Below, piece after piece: positions 14,101 through 26,526 of a stretch of 64,000 nt of DNA (the first letter of the stretch is position 1; each line of letters opens with the position of its first letter). The stretch comes from Neodontobutis hainanensis. Taxonomy: Eukaryota > Chordata > Actinopteri > Gobiiformes > Odontobutidae. The position numbers and the translations under genes are program-made. The notes below the pieces were generated by a model. That model was not told the origin of the DNA. It worked only from the letters and a program-made list of their open reading frames with translations, and made no database searches. The DNA lies in assembly GCA_024349245.1 (NCBI GenBank), contig JALDNG010000022.1, positions 6,747,501 through 6,811,500 of the forward strand, given 5' to 3'.

Positions 14101-17100
14101 GCGAACACAGGCTAAACTGAAAAAGTAACAAGATGGTGTTTCTTTTACCACATTTATGAGACCTAATGCCATCCACAAATTGTTCTTTTGTAATAAATCC
14201 TATTAATGAAAAACATACACCTGCAAACAGATGCTCAGTCAACTCATTAAAGACAGTCACAAAATCTTTATTGGAGACACTGCGCACTGGACTTTTTGTC
14301 TCGTTTCAACATTCAAAGAGTCAATCTGTCAGGTCGGTGGCAGTGTTCCAGATGCCCACTAAAAACAGGCCTGATAGTCCACTTACTGCTGCCTGGAGCT
14401 CGCCTTCCCCTCACTTCCTCAGACTTCATGTCACTGCCATAAAAAGCACACATCATTTACCCGCTCCAAAAGAAATGTTGGTAATTTTATGTTATGTATG
14501 CGGCTGCTTCTGAGGCTTCCCAACCCAGCCTGCACACTGCTCCTTATATGTGATAATAAATCTCAGCATATACAGAAGGCCTTTTGTATGGGTTACTGTA
14601 CATAAGCACTATAATTTCCCAAAGAAGTCTTTAATTATAAAGCTGAATTTGCCATATAGTCGCGTAATGCATACAGAAACAACTGTGACACATAAGCAGG
14701 TCTATGTTTTTGAAACACAGAGAATAGTTGGCTAGTTTTCTCACACTGCTCATTATGGGTATATGTGGATGCCTAAATGTACACAATATATTTATGTAGA
14801 AAAAGGACACTATAATTTGAACACTGCTATTTAAGAAATATGAACATAGGTCTAAATAACAAACAAGTCATATATAAATTTAAGTAGACAAAAAAAATTA
14901 GAAATTGACAGAATGATGTAGAAAACTGATATAACCTCAGATACTGGTAGTCTACTGTACTTGTGTGTCTACAAACGGCAAGTCTTTTTTAAAGTATCTA
15001 AATGTTTCTCTGCTGATGTGAGCTCACCACATCTGGAGCTAGTGCCTATTATAAGTTTATGCACAGCACTGAGGGATGGGACAAATTATAACAGACATTT
15101 ATAAACAACTAAAATACTAAAAAAAGTTTTGTTGCTATGAATTTGATCACATTGAGCAGCAATGCAAGTTTCAAGGAAACATATATATTTAACAGAGGAT
15201 ATATTTACAATCAAGACAAAGTACGTGTTCGCCTAATTGATAATGTGTTACAAAGCCGTCTGTTTTAGTCCTTTTATTAAGTATTCATTGAACAACCAGA
15301 ACTAATTTGGCTACAAAACATTGGCCAATATATATATATATACATACGTGACGTTATGTCTAGTATGTTGATTTCACCTCAGCCAGAATTTAAAAAGTAA
15401 TTCAAATCAGTATTAAAGATACAAAGTAATGTTGCTTCATAAATAGATGATTAAACAGAACAATGTCTTACCTGAAAAACCACTACTTTGCCATCATCCG
15501 CCTGCAGGTAGAAAGTCCAAGTGGAGGAGATGAAGCTTTGGGCAGAGCTGACAATGTCGTTGCACCAACTGGACACAGCCTCCATCACAGAGGGGGGCTT
15601 GGGGCGAAGGGTCATAGCCTTGAGCTGCAAAGGGAGGGATTTCACTCAAGTATATATGTCATATATATATGTGAAATATTCATGAAATTTACATACGTAA
15701 ATACATTTTTAAATTGTGTTGTTCTCCCATTTGTCCCAAACAATCTCAATCTCATTATTTAAATTTAAGCACTTTATAAAATAAAAAGTCTTAGATTTTT
15801 TGTTTAGAATCGTCTATCAAAACTATTTGATTATTTTCCCTGAAGACCGACTGCAAAGCAACAAATGCATGCCTCTTTAAAATAAATTTCAGACTTAAAG
15901 TGGTTGGGTTCTACAGGAAATTAATTTGGATTCCCAGATCATACACACAGTAACTGTCATGTACAATTTGGGACCTAAAACGTAGTTTTTTCTTAGCATG
16001 ACAAGCCACCATACTGCCTCCTACCTTCCTCCTCTTGATCTCAGGTTCAGAAGGCTGACTGGCACAGCCGGTGCTGCAGGCCTCCTGCTCCAGCAGCTTA
16101 ACGTATGCCTCTTGACATGCTGCAGAGGAAGAAATAGAGAGATAAATAATGTAAAAAAAAAACATTAAAGACGATGCATGACTATTGGAAAGAGTTGAGT
16201 GTAGTACTAAGGGTAGTATGCTGACAGACTGGAAAAAGACAGTTTGTGAGATAAAAATAAAGATGTACAGGAGTAACTGCATCTGTTGGTCCTGCCGAGG
16301 TGATTCACCACACGTTACCGCTAAAAGAGGGGGCAATGGGGCATGTACTGTCTGGACAGCAAATCACATCATTGATTTCCAATTCAGCAGTCCAACAGGG
16401 AAACAGCCACAAACTGCCAGAAAATACCCCCTGAGTCTTCCGCCTCCTTTATTGACAGCCGGCAGGACAAAGAAACGGTTTGCTTTTTCAACTTTGTAAT
16501 TTATATTATATTACATTATTATGAATGTGAGGCTAATATGATTTATTTGTTCTTACTATGTCAAAAAAACAATCAAAATTTCTTGTGTATCCAATTAAGT
16601 CATGCATAACAAGCAGTGATTTGAAAAAGGATAACATAATTACACAAAACTGTGAGTACCTTAATTGCTCATGGCACTATTTGCACAAAATTTGATCGTT
16701 TGGGGAGGAATTATAAAAGGCTGGGCCCTCAGGAGCTTGAACTATGCCCCTTGAAGCTGTGTGATACCCTCCCCTCCTCCCACCACACACTTCCAAACAG
16801 ACCAAGAGAAAAATCAACAGACTGACTCACCTCCCTGACACTCCTCCCTGCTAGTGTTGAAGCCGGCGTTGCCATTGACAAACTGGCAGATGGAGTAGAG
16901 GCGACAACCACGGTGACAGGCGTTCATTATGGAGTCCTATCATTTAGACGCACAACAAGGAGGAACAAAGGGGATAAAAGGATAGGAAATAAAATTAGAC
17001 AAGTCCCCTCTACTTTTGTATAAACTTAAGATAGCCTTGGTTTAAAATGTGACATGTGGATGTGTAATGACACGTCTAAATTACACAATGTGACTGGTGT

Positions 17101-18220
17101 GTTATAGCTCAGATAACACACAAACAAAACAGACGGCAGCAGAAAATGTGCGCGCTGTATGGAAGGTGTATTTTTTGTAGTTATTCCAATCACAATAGGT
17201 GCACTACAATGTAATTAAATTGCGCCCTCTGGTGGTTGATTTAGAAACAGGCGAGACAAAGAAACGCGACCGTAAAGGGTTCATTACAGCATTGTGCATG
17301 TCAACATCTCCACCACCGTTTCCTTGTTTATTGGCAAAAAGCAAAGAGGTATAATTATCCCAAACCAGGAATTTGTGGCCTATGGCTTTGCTGGTTTACA
17401 AAACATAATTCCCCATATTTTAGTCCTGATCAAACTCCAGAGCAAAACAGCAGGTGACAGTGGGCCTATGCAGCTCCTGCTCCTGCAAGATGCCTGAACC
17501 ACACCTGAAGTTACGCAGAAGACGAGGTGCATGTAAAACCACATAAGACTAGATCACGCCGCAGAAATAGCTCCGTTCTCTTGGGGCCTTGTGTGCACCA
17601 GAAAGAAAAAGACAATAAACCACAATTGTTTCATCCTTAAAAGGTCCTGGTTTATCGTGTGCTGGGCTTAACGCATATTAGTCCAAATAGGTAAAACAAT
17701 GATATGTATTATTTTCAAATTTGAATAAACATTGCTGACGTTTGGAATCAGCCTTTTAATATGCACAAGAAAAGAGCTCGGCCTAACTGTGCGATGTAGC
17801 ATCCCAGAGATGCGGAGGAAAACGGGAGGCTGCAATACACACACAGCCTACACAAACAGAACAAAATGCATTACATGAGAAGATTTTGATGATTTCATCG
17901 ATGTGTATTTTTTGTTTTGTTTTGTTTTGTTTACGCCAGGCAGGCGCTGAAACGTCGGACAACGGAATGCAGTTGTCATTGGGGTGCTTTAAAATGCGCT
18001 TTCTGCAGAGATAGCCTAGCCTTATCCTTCGCCACAGCCAATAGATATAACTTACTTTAGCGGGGCTTTTGTTTTTGATGGTGAGCTGGCATTGCTTTTT
18101 GCAGTAATTGATGTCGCCCAGCTGGTTGTCAAAAAGATCGGAGGACGCAGCCGCGAGTCCAGCGAGGAGCACCGAGAGCAAAGCCGAGAAGCAGCGCATG
18201 TTGCCGCCGAGCAGGAGCAT
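11165..18220 (-). CDS. tmem59l: Transmembrane protein 59-like (TMEM59L)
   Basis: Eight coding exons join in frame to 338 aa. In coding order they are 18220-18056, 16936-16831, 16119-16025, 15624-15472, 12222-12117, 12036-11922, 11714-11597 and 11323-11165, all with GT donors and AG acceptors. The product has an N-terminal signal peptide. A Cys-rich luminal region includes CHRGCRLYSICQFV and a second ACQEAY repeat, followed by the family signature SSTWTFYLQADDGK. There is one transmembrane helix (ILAACLFLSIMVMLWLSCA) and a short tail ending near EAGPLPVKVDLDKTCV. TMEM59 family members are single-pass Golgi/endosomal glycoproteins linked to glycosylation and trafficking control; TMEM59L is the brain-enriched paralogue. 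Its length is close to the human protein (about 340 aa). Two in-frame starts exist, at 18220 and seven codons later at 18199; both keep the signal peptide. It lies head-to-head with crlf1, as neighbours do in human 19p13.11. Confidence 0.93.
12603..12900 (+). mobile_element. tRNA-derived SINE in tmem59l intron
   Basis: The element opens with a box-A-like TGGCTCGGTGGTAGAGCGG and has a box-B-like GGTTTGAACCTCC about 54 bases later. A CTTGCCTCCAGTG-type body follows, and the end is a GAGCTCTTTGAGTCTCTGG tail with a short ATT-rich terminus, typical of fish SINEs mobilised by LINE machinery. It sits in the intron between coding exons 4 and 5 of tmem59l, antisense to the gene. The head is too diverged to fold as a working tRNA. 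Confidence 0.75.
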
Positions 18221-18358
18221 CTGAATCCCGAAGAGAAGAGCGCAGAGAGTCGAGCAGCACTGAGCTCCCTTTATGGCGGCGCTGCTGCTGCTGCGGATGC
18301 TGCTGCCTCAGCTCGCCTCCCGTCTGCGCCGCTGATGAGCTGCTGGTCGTGGCGTCAC

Positions 18359-18390
<32 letters not shown>

Positions 18391-19272
18391 CGCACACGCT
18401 GCCCCTCCAAAAGTACACAACCTGCAATCGAGCCTCCACTGCCGTGCCTTAAGTTCCTCTGATGAAGACTTGCATACAGTTGGTGGAAGTTATCTCAGTG
18501 AGCCCGAGACCTGAGAAGAAGTCCAGCTAGTCCCAGGACAACAGGACTGTTCTTGCTTTTGGCATAACTCACAAAAACAACTTTAATAAATAAACGACAG
18601 ATAAATCAAGTTACAGCCCACAAATGAGTCTATTAACATATTCTAGACACTCACAACAAAGGTGGCTTAATTTACATTTAGTTAACAAACATAATGTAGC
18701 ACCAATTAGCTTAAATGCTGCTAGTTATTTCCTGATTCATTGTTTAATGACTGTGAATGATGCTATATACATTTTTTTTTATCTTTTTAAAGTTTAGCCA
18801 GCTTATGTCTTGTATTGAAACAATGTCCAGACACAAACTTATTAATGTTGTACTATTTAGAACAGTAGGCTACATCCCAACCTAAAAAAAGAAGAGTAAT
18901 AGTTCTGTCGCGTCAGTATTTCTGTACATTAGCAGCCATTAGCAGCCTAGTGTTGTGGGAGTGTGTCTGGGAGGGACAACATTGAGCAGCACTAATCACT
19001 GTGACCGTGAGGGAAAACAAGGGAGGAGCAAACAGTAATAACCTGAGTGCTGGATCTGCGGTGGAGCCACTTTAGGAGTTAAAGTTAGATGGAAACAAAA
19101 CTCGTGCGTCCACACACAGCGCGCGCTCAGCTTCGAGTCCCAACTCTCTGTTCGGAGCAAATGTAATTGGAAAACAGGAAGTGCCGCGGTGCCTCCAACT
19201 GTGGGTCCCCGTCCTCGCGGCTTGAGCTACACTCGTACAGAACAGAGAAGAACACCAGAGAGTAACTTAACC
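18221..19272. promoter_or_regulatory. Shared head-to-head promoter region, tmem59l/crlf1
   Basis: The two start codons point away from each other across 1,052 bp. The half next to tmem59l is GC-rich with CTG/GCT-type triplets and contains a (CAT)n tract; it also contains most of any tmem59l 5' UTR. No TATA box could be assigned with confidence. The arrangement suggests one regulatory interval serving both genes, which is an inference. Confidence 0.45.
18357..18391. repeat. (CAT)n/(ATG)n triplet repeat
   Basis: About 11 uninterrupted CAT units lie about 140-170 bp upstream of the tmem59l start. They produce artificial His-rich and Asp-rich reading frames on the two strands; neither has family similarity. 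Confidence 0.95.
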
Positions 19273-22200
19273 ATGCTTGGCTTCATGTTTCTCCTCCTCT
19301 TTGCTCCACATGGGTTTCTCTCCTCGACACGTAAGTACTTATCTTTGACAAGCATAGACCCTGCTTTTGGAGTTTATTGGATATGTTCAGCTGCCTCACT
19401 GTCACCATTGCTGTAAATCTATAGGCCTACATCACAGATTACATAGGTCGTTCTAAACATCCCTTATCCTTTCATTGCCGAGTTGAACTCCACAGTTGAA
19501 CAAAGTAACCTCAAAACTTAATTTGGCCTCTTCTAAGTCAGAACACCGCACCTATAATAATTATCATAGGTGTGTATACTCCGCTGGGCTTTTGTTAGAC
19601 ACGATTTGTTTAAGATGTGACAGATACATATTAACCTCTATAAATAAGTCTTGTTTGGGCAAAATTTATTTCTAATAAATTAACATAATAAATATCCATT
19701 ACCATCTTAAATAGTTATTTATGATTTTTTTAAAGGTTACACACAAACATTCCTTACATTGTGATGAAGAGTGTTTAAAACAAACTTTAAAAATGCAAAT
19801 TCAAAATAGGTTTATTCTAATATGTTTGGTTTGATTTCCAGTGACATGAATAATTGAATAACTAAAGTGTAATTGACAATTGGATATTCTTTAACATTCT
19901 CTACAAAATGTTTCTAAATTCTGCAGAACAGCAAATATTACGTGTGATGTCGTGTCTGATGCTGAATTACACTGTGAACAAGGTTTATTAATCATCGAGC
20001 TAATGTAGCAGATGAGACACATTAAAACAAACAGTGTTCATCAGCGTTGTGGCATGAAGGAACCTGGAGAACAATAATAATATTCCCGGACAGGAACAGA
20101 TATGTGAAGGTTTTTTATATGAGCTAAAAACACTTGCATGTTTGTGCATGCTTACAAACTACACATTACACGATATAGTACTTAATAGATGAAGATACCG
20201 GCTTCAATCTATGCAGCACACACAGGCTCTGCTTTAGTGGTTCATATGTTAGATTACTTGCTCACAGCCTACCTGGAGCACAGATCATAAAACTCCACAC
20301 TTTAACCTGTGCATGGCTGTGAAACAGCCCACTGGTAACATTCAGACACACTGAAGCGGGTGTCTCATGGGCATCAATCATAAAAGCAAACTGACAGAAC
20401 GAGCTCTAAGATGGGTCATTGCACGGAAAAGCATTCAAAGACATAACTAACAGACTATTGTGACCTTTCTGGGTGATCCTTCTGGAGCATCATAAATCCC
20501 CTTCATTATAGGGTCATAAATATGCACCGGGCTCCTGCTCCTGCTGCTAACTTAGACACAAACACACATTTTCTTTTGTATCAGTACAGCCAATGTTACT
20601 CTCAGTAAAGTGATGCAGATGACATATTTAAGACAAGAAAAGAACAAGAGTCTCATTCATATAGGCAGAAGAATTCTACAAATGAAACTTAGCATTTTTA
20701 AAGAGATCAAACAACTAATAAAAAATAAAAAAAGTTGAAAAATTAAAATAGCAGAAATTACATATTGATAAAATAAAAAAGCTGTTTACATTATTATGCT
20801 GTAATGATGGGTTTGCTTCTGACAGAGCTTGTGCTTTGTGTCTCTACAAGACATAGCCGTTATTTCACCTCAGGATCCCGCCCTGCGCATCGGCTCTAGT
20901 CTGACGGCCACTTGCACCCTAAGACCGGAGGTACACCTCCATGCCAGGTCGCTCTATTGGACACTGAATGGCGTGCGTTTGCCCAGCAGCACCTACAGTG
21001 TGGTGCGCACTGACATGGTGAGCGTCACTCTTCAAAGCCTGAGCGGCTCTCGGCAGCAGTCTGGAGACAACCTCATGTGTCATGGAGCAGATGGACACAT
21101 TTTGGCTGGCTCTTGTCTCTATGTGGGCAGTAAGTTTACGTTTTTCTACAGGACCGTTGTAGAAAGGTTGTACACTTGAGTGTTGATGTATTTAAGCAAG
21201 CAGTGTAATAAAAGTCAAATTTTTCATTCCTGTTTTCTTCTACAGTGCCCCCGGAAAAGCCAGTAAATTTAACATGTTGGTCCAGAAACGCTAAGGACCT
21301 GAGCTGCAAATGGAGCCCCGGGGGGCGGGGTGAGACCCACATCCGAACCAAGTACACCCTCAAGTACAAATTGAGGTGAGCGCCCCAGACCTGGATCACC
21401 TAGCCAAGTCAACCTCGTCCAACACCACTCAGGTAGACTAGCAGCCAATGTTATATGTTTAGTTTAGCATCTACAACACAGCGACACTGCACTTTGTTGT
21501 TTCACCATTGAAACTGTTTTTTATTTTATTTTTTATAACAACATAGTTCAACATAGTTTTGATTTTATTTTGCTCAGGTGGTATGAGAGAGAAGAGGAGT
21601 GTGGAAATTATAGAACAGGCAAACAGCGTTATTCTTGCTACATCCCCCGCAATCCTGCCCTCTTTACTCCCTATGAGATCTGGGTAGAAGCAACCAATCA
21701 GCTGGGCTCTGCCTCCTCTGATATCTCCACCCTGGACATTCTGGACGTGGGTAAGAACAGGAACCTTGTAAAGATGGATAAAGTGGTTTCTTGTATGTTT
21801 TGTTTGATCTCCTGCATATTGCTCCATCTGGTTCATGGCAAACTCCCTCCAATAATGTTTTCAGTACAGGTTGTAACTCTCAAAGATAAACTGTTTAGTT
21901 GTTAAGTTAACCAAACCCACAATGCCTCTCAGAGAACAGCTAAATGTATGTTTCAATCTGAAAAATAACATTTGATTTTTACTATTGATTTTACAAAAGT
22001 ACTCTATAGATACCTGTGTTTTAAAACTGATATTGTCTGTCACTGAGCTCTTTTCTTTCCCTTTTAGCCATCGCCTCTGACCACCAGCTTTTAAAGGATT
22101 GAATATTGGTGCATGTAACAACAATTCACTTACATCACTGCTTTTTTGTATTTTATTGCTTTAATAAAAGCTTGTGTTCAGGGTAAAGGTTTGCTTGGTG

Positions 22201-24570
22201 TGAAGTACATGTGCACTGATGAATCTCTTATTGTCCTATTTGTACAAACACGAAACACTTTTACAAGATTTAAAAGTTCTTTTTCTTCCCTTGTTTCTCA
22301 TGCCACCCTTTGTCTGTGCTTCCAAAAGCTTTGATGTGTTTGCAGATTTTACTGCAGTAGGTAAACTTTTTACTGGCTGAGCATAGAGTTAAACAGGAAC
22401 CACTGACTAAGCTTTTATAAAGCCAGTAGTCTGCAGTTTAACAGCTGGGTAGTGTCAGATGCTAACTCGATCGGCAGCATTAATCCTATTCATTTAAGCT
22501 GTTTTATCAGAGTTGTCTTGATAAAAGACTTTTATTAAATTCCTTGATGTTTATATAGACGAATTATGTAGCCCAATGTTTATGTTCCCTAGGTGTTTTA
22601 TATCCTAGTCTAGCTGATCACAGTATATATGCCCAACAATTTGAACGTTTTTGTCTTCTACTTTGTGTGCAGTGACCACAGACCCCCCAACTAAGGTGCA
22701 GGTGAGTCGGATCGGTGATCTGGATGACCAGCTGACAGTCCACTGGGCCAGCCCCCCTGAACTCAAGGACATCCTGTTTCAAGCCAAATATCAGATACGC
22801 TACAGGCTGGAGGACAGGACAGAATGGAAGGTGGTCACACACATACTGCACAGTACAAAGCACACTCACTCCTCTGTAGTTATGACACTTCTGAGGCTGC
22901 GGCGGAAATATCAGAGGCGCAGCACAAACGCATCCTTTAAACGAGGAACACAGAAGTTGCTCTTCCTGCATTTCTAGAGCCTTTTGTGAGATTTTGTTGA
23001 AAAGCAACTTCGGCGAAAGAAAACTCTTAACAGCTGGCAGTTATCCGTTAGGAGAAAATCTGAAACATAGCTTTGATCCAAAAGTGTAGAGGAGGGGCTT
23101 TAATATTTTACTGATTACTTTGAAGTTTTGGTCTTAGGTTAGGGGTGTTCTTTTACTGCTCACTCGACTCACTTTAAGAATGCACCAGTATACAGTAAAA
23201 GTCAAAAACCATATTGAAAAATTTAACTTACTTTGTTTTTTTCCTGAGGTGGTGGATGATATTGGTAACCAGACATTATGTCGCCTAGCAGGCCTCCATC
23301 CTGGCACAGTTTATTTTGTCCAGGTAAGATGCCGACCAGTGGGCATCTATGGCTCCAGGAAACCAGGCATTTGGAGTGACTGGAGCCACCCGACAGCTGC
23401 CTCTACACCCAACAGTGGTGAGTCTTGAAGGGAAAACGGGAGATAGTCTTTTCAAATAGTTTCTTGAGACTTTAATTGAAAGATTTTCCAAGCATCTAAT
23501 ACATTCGTAAATCTTGACCCATGGCTTCTTTCTAATAATGAACCTTTCCTACCCAATTAAAGCCAGAAAAACAACATCCTTATCCTTGATTTTAACATCC
23601 TGAATCCACAGATCCAAACCGCATGTGACCCAAATGAAACCAAGCATCAATAGACATCATACCTTGATAGGGATCTCTTTGCAGAGAATTAGAAGCAACT
23701 GCAAAGAGCCGGTGGGACATTTGATAGATTTTTGTTGCTGGCTTCAAGCATTGATCAAGTTAAAAAGCTGCTTGTCTGTTTGCAGCATAAGCAGGCCAAT
23801 AAAGCCTGAGTGGAAGCAGGTTTGGGACCAGGAGGAGCAGATAATGAGTTACATGGGTTATGTGGTATTTACTCCCCAGAGGGAGGAAGTTGTTATCAGG
23901 CCCTGTTCTTTGCCATATACAATTAAGTGTGGCAGACTTACTGCTTTCGGTAGCCTCTCCTAGTTATTTTAAACTTTAAACAATGTTTTACTTAGTGCAT
24001 GAAACTAAAGATTTTTTAGATACACAAAATAATTCAACATTTAGTGTCTAATTTGACAAATTAGACTAGAGATGGGCGGCAGTAGCTCAGTGGGTAGAGC
24101 AGTCGTCTTTTAAACGGAAGGTAGGTGGTTTGATTCCCACTCTCCCCACAGTTCATACTGTCGTTGTGTCCTTGGGCAAGACACCTAACCCACCTTGCCT
24201 CCAGTGTCTGTAACACTGATAATTACTGTAGAACAATGTAAGTCACTTTGGATAAAAGCGTCAGCTAAATGAATAAATGTAAATGTATAAAAGTGAATTT
24301 TAGGATATGTTAACAGGCTAAAAAATATATATATGTTTTGGTTGAGGTAATCCTTTTTAAAGTTACTTACTGTAGCAGTACAGTTTTGCTGCATTTTCTT
24401 CTTTTTTTGTGAGCAGTAATTGGCTGAAATCTACAAACTCAAAAACATTCCTCTCCATGTCAACAACAGATTAAGATGGACTCCACATTGTTCAACAAAG
24501 CCATAGCCTTATTTAATAAAATAAAAATAAATAATTTTTGGGGGAGAATTAAGATAAGTTTTTCAAAAAA

Positions 24571-24627
<57 letters not shown>

Positions 24628-25745
24628 CCTTAAGTCCTACCATAAGCAGCACTTGGGTGAGCAGTTAAAAGCACTACATTACAGTGTGCAACACTTGTCC
24701 TATGTGTAACCTTGACGCTCACATCCTTTCTTCTGTCTCCTCTCATCTTCTTTACCCCCTCCTTCCTGTCCTGCTACTTCTCCTCCAGAGCGCCTGCAGA
24801 GTGCCTCATGTGATGCCAAGCCCGGCGATCAAAACTCCACATTGCGCAAAGAACTCAAGCAGTTTTTCGGCTGGGTCCGCAAGCATGCGTATGGCTGCAG
24901 CGGCATGTCAATCAAACTGTATGACCAATGGAGGGTGTGGCTGCAGAAATCACATAAAACGGGCAACCAGGTAGGTAAGCACATTTGCTCTCCTTGTCCG
25001 CTACTCTGTGAAACACAAAGCACCGCCCGCCGTAACAAGCTGTTACATGGCTGCCTTGAGCTGAATTTTTGACCTTGCTTTGTTAAGCCATGTGGTCAGG
25101 ATTTTTCAAAACTGTTTTTTTTTTTTTCATTAACAAGCTGGTCTGTATAGTTTCACTTGATCAGGTAAAAATGTGCGGTTTTGACTTTACTGGCCCAGAA
25201 GTGGAGACATAAAAAAAGAGATGTGCCTTCTGATTTTTACAATGTTGATGTTTGATTTTTTTCTGATGACCACAACAAAAGGAAATGGACATGTAAATGT
25301 AATTAACAACCCACTCCATGTGTTCCTGTTGTTTTGTTCTCTCTTGACATGTGTAGCTCCTTTCACCAAAATAACTCATGGCAGAGTCTCAACAACTTCT
25401 GTGACATTGTGAATAGTTTAAATCCTTCAGCGGCACACTCCTTGAACTCACAGAAACCATCCCTATACCGTCACTATCAATAAGCGCTCAGATTTTTGTA
25501 ATGATTTTAATATTTTTAATGGTTATCATTGATTAAATTAATGTAAAGTTGGCATGGAATAATAAACAATAAATGGAGAATAATATGGAGCGGGTGCAAA
25601 GAAAGAAAGAGAGCAAATGGAAAAAGCAGAATAAGCAGCATTATTATAGTGATGAGTTTAAATTACGCATTTTGTCCTGTTTAATTGTCCCAGTATAAAA
25701 CATCTGGTTTTGTCTCTTTAGATTCTACAAGACGATAATTCATAG
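19273..25745 (+). CDS. crlf1: Cytokine receptor-like factor 1 (CRLF1)
   Basis: Eight coding exons join in frame to 390 aa: 19273-19330, 20851-21129, 21246-21375, 21578-21750, 22673-22830, 23249-23417, 24789-24970 and 25722-25745. The order is signal peptide (MLGFMFLLLFAPHGFLSS), an Ig-like domain (HIAVISPQDPALRIGSS onward), then two fibronectin-III cytokine-binding modules. These carry the paired cysteines of the first module and a WSDWS box (codons near 23380) in the second. A conserved RKELKQFFGW..KHAYGC block follows and the last exon encodes only seven residues. No membrane anchor is present, as expected for a secreted soluble receptor. CRLF1 pairs with CLCF1 to form a ligand for the CNTF receptor complex. 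The start at 19273 was preferred to the in-frame ATG at 19189 because it begins the signal peptide directly. In exon 2 the last of the nearby acceptors (20850) gives the residues shared with other CRLF1 proteins. Confidence 0.94.
19331..20850 (+). other. crlf1 intron 1
   Basis: A 1.5-kb AT-rich intron between the signal-peptide exon and the Ig-domain exon. No gene, RNA or recognisable repeat was seen inside. Confidence 0.8.
24073..24290 (+). mobile_element. tRNA-derived SINE in crlf1 intron 6
   Basis: The head contains box A (TAGCTCAGTGGG) and box B (GGTTTGATTCCCAC). A CTTGGGCAAGACACCTAACCC body follows, and the 3' end is the widespread fish SINE/LINE tail (CACTTTGGATAAAAGCGTC followed by AGCTAAATGAATAAATG). 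It is in the same orientation as crlf1. The tRNA-like head is part of the retroposon and is not annotated as a tRNA gene. Confidence 0.85.
24575..24625. repeat. (TA)n microsatellite
   Basis: About 25 TA units in crlf1 intron 6. Such tracts are often length-polymorphic and can be mis-sized in assembly. Confidence 0.95.
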
Positions 25746-26367
25746 CACAGCTGCTCAGCACCACTGTGTTTAACACAAGAACAGCATCAAGAAACACTGA
25801 CAGATAACTGGCCCCTAGAGTCCCAGCTGCGTGAGAGGTCCAACGCCCCAGCTGAGGGATACCGCAGTCTTTGGCTTGAGAGCTCTTAACTTGGGTTTAA
25901 AGGACCCGAGTGGAGGATAACAGAAATGAGACAATGCTGCATTTTTCTGATGGTAATTTCTCTTAGATCTGTTCACTCAAACACATTTGTGGTTCCTTAG
26001 TGACTGCTTTTTAAGCAAGTTTCAGGACCTCTACAGTATGATCCATTTACACTTATTGATATATAAACAAAGGAAATGGATTAGCTGCTTATATTAATAG
26101 TATTAAGCTACCAGCAATATACACATGTCTTTTATAAAGCTTTGAAAACACTATGCCAGCCTTTAAATTATATTATTTTATTGTAAAATGTATTGTAAAA
26201 TGTAAATGAAAAGCTATTTTTCTGAAATATGTATATTAAAAAGTATTAGTTTAACAGTAAAGGTTCATGTCATTTATGAATTTACACAGATTTTGTAAGT
26301 TGTGCACTTGCATAAACCCATGCCTACAGAAACCCACATACTGAAATGTGTAAAGCCCCTTGGGTAG

Positions 26368-26373
26368 AATAAA
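26368..26373 (+). terminator. Candidate polyadenylation signal of crlf1
   Basis: AATAAA lies about 620 bp after the crlf1 stop, before the 3' end of rex1bd coding sequence on the other strand. A minus-strand AATAAA at 26177-26182 is the best candidate signal for rex1bd, so the two 3' UTRs may overlap. Confidence 0.35.
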
Positions 26374-26526
26374 ACTGCAGCAGTAAACAGGGTGGAGCCC
26401 AAAAGGGAATCAATAAGTGCAACTAAGAGTCCAGGCTGGAAGTTGCAGCAGCGCTGAGTCGATCCGTCAGCCTCCTGTCTCTGATGTGAGCAGGAGGTTT
26501 TAGGCCTCCCAAGAGTTCTACTAGTG

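Noticed and set aside
15911..16336. 141-codon minus-strand frame
   Set aside because: Only the internal part (16119-16025) is real tmem59l exon 3; the flanks are intron read-through.
18092..18514. 140-codon plus-strand frame with a long His run
   Set aside because: The His run is a translation of the (CAT)n microsatellite, and the rest is antisense to tmem59l exon 1 and its promoter. No family similarity.
19189..19272. Upstream in-frame ATG as the crlf1 start
   Set aside because: It would add 28 residues rich in Pro/Arg/Thr in front of a complete signal peptide; the ATG at 19273 fits a secreted protein better.
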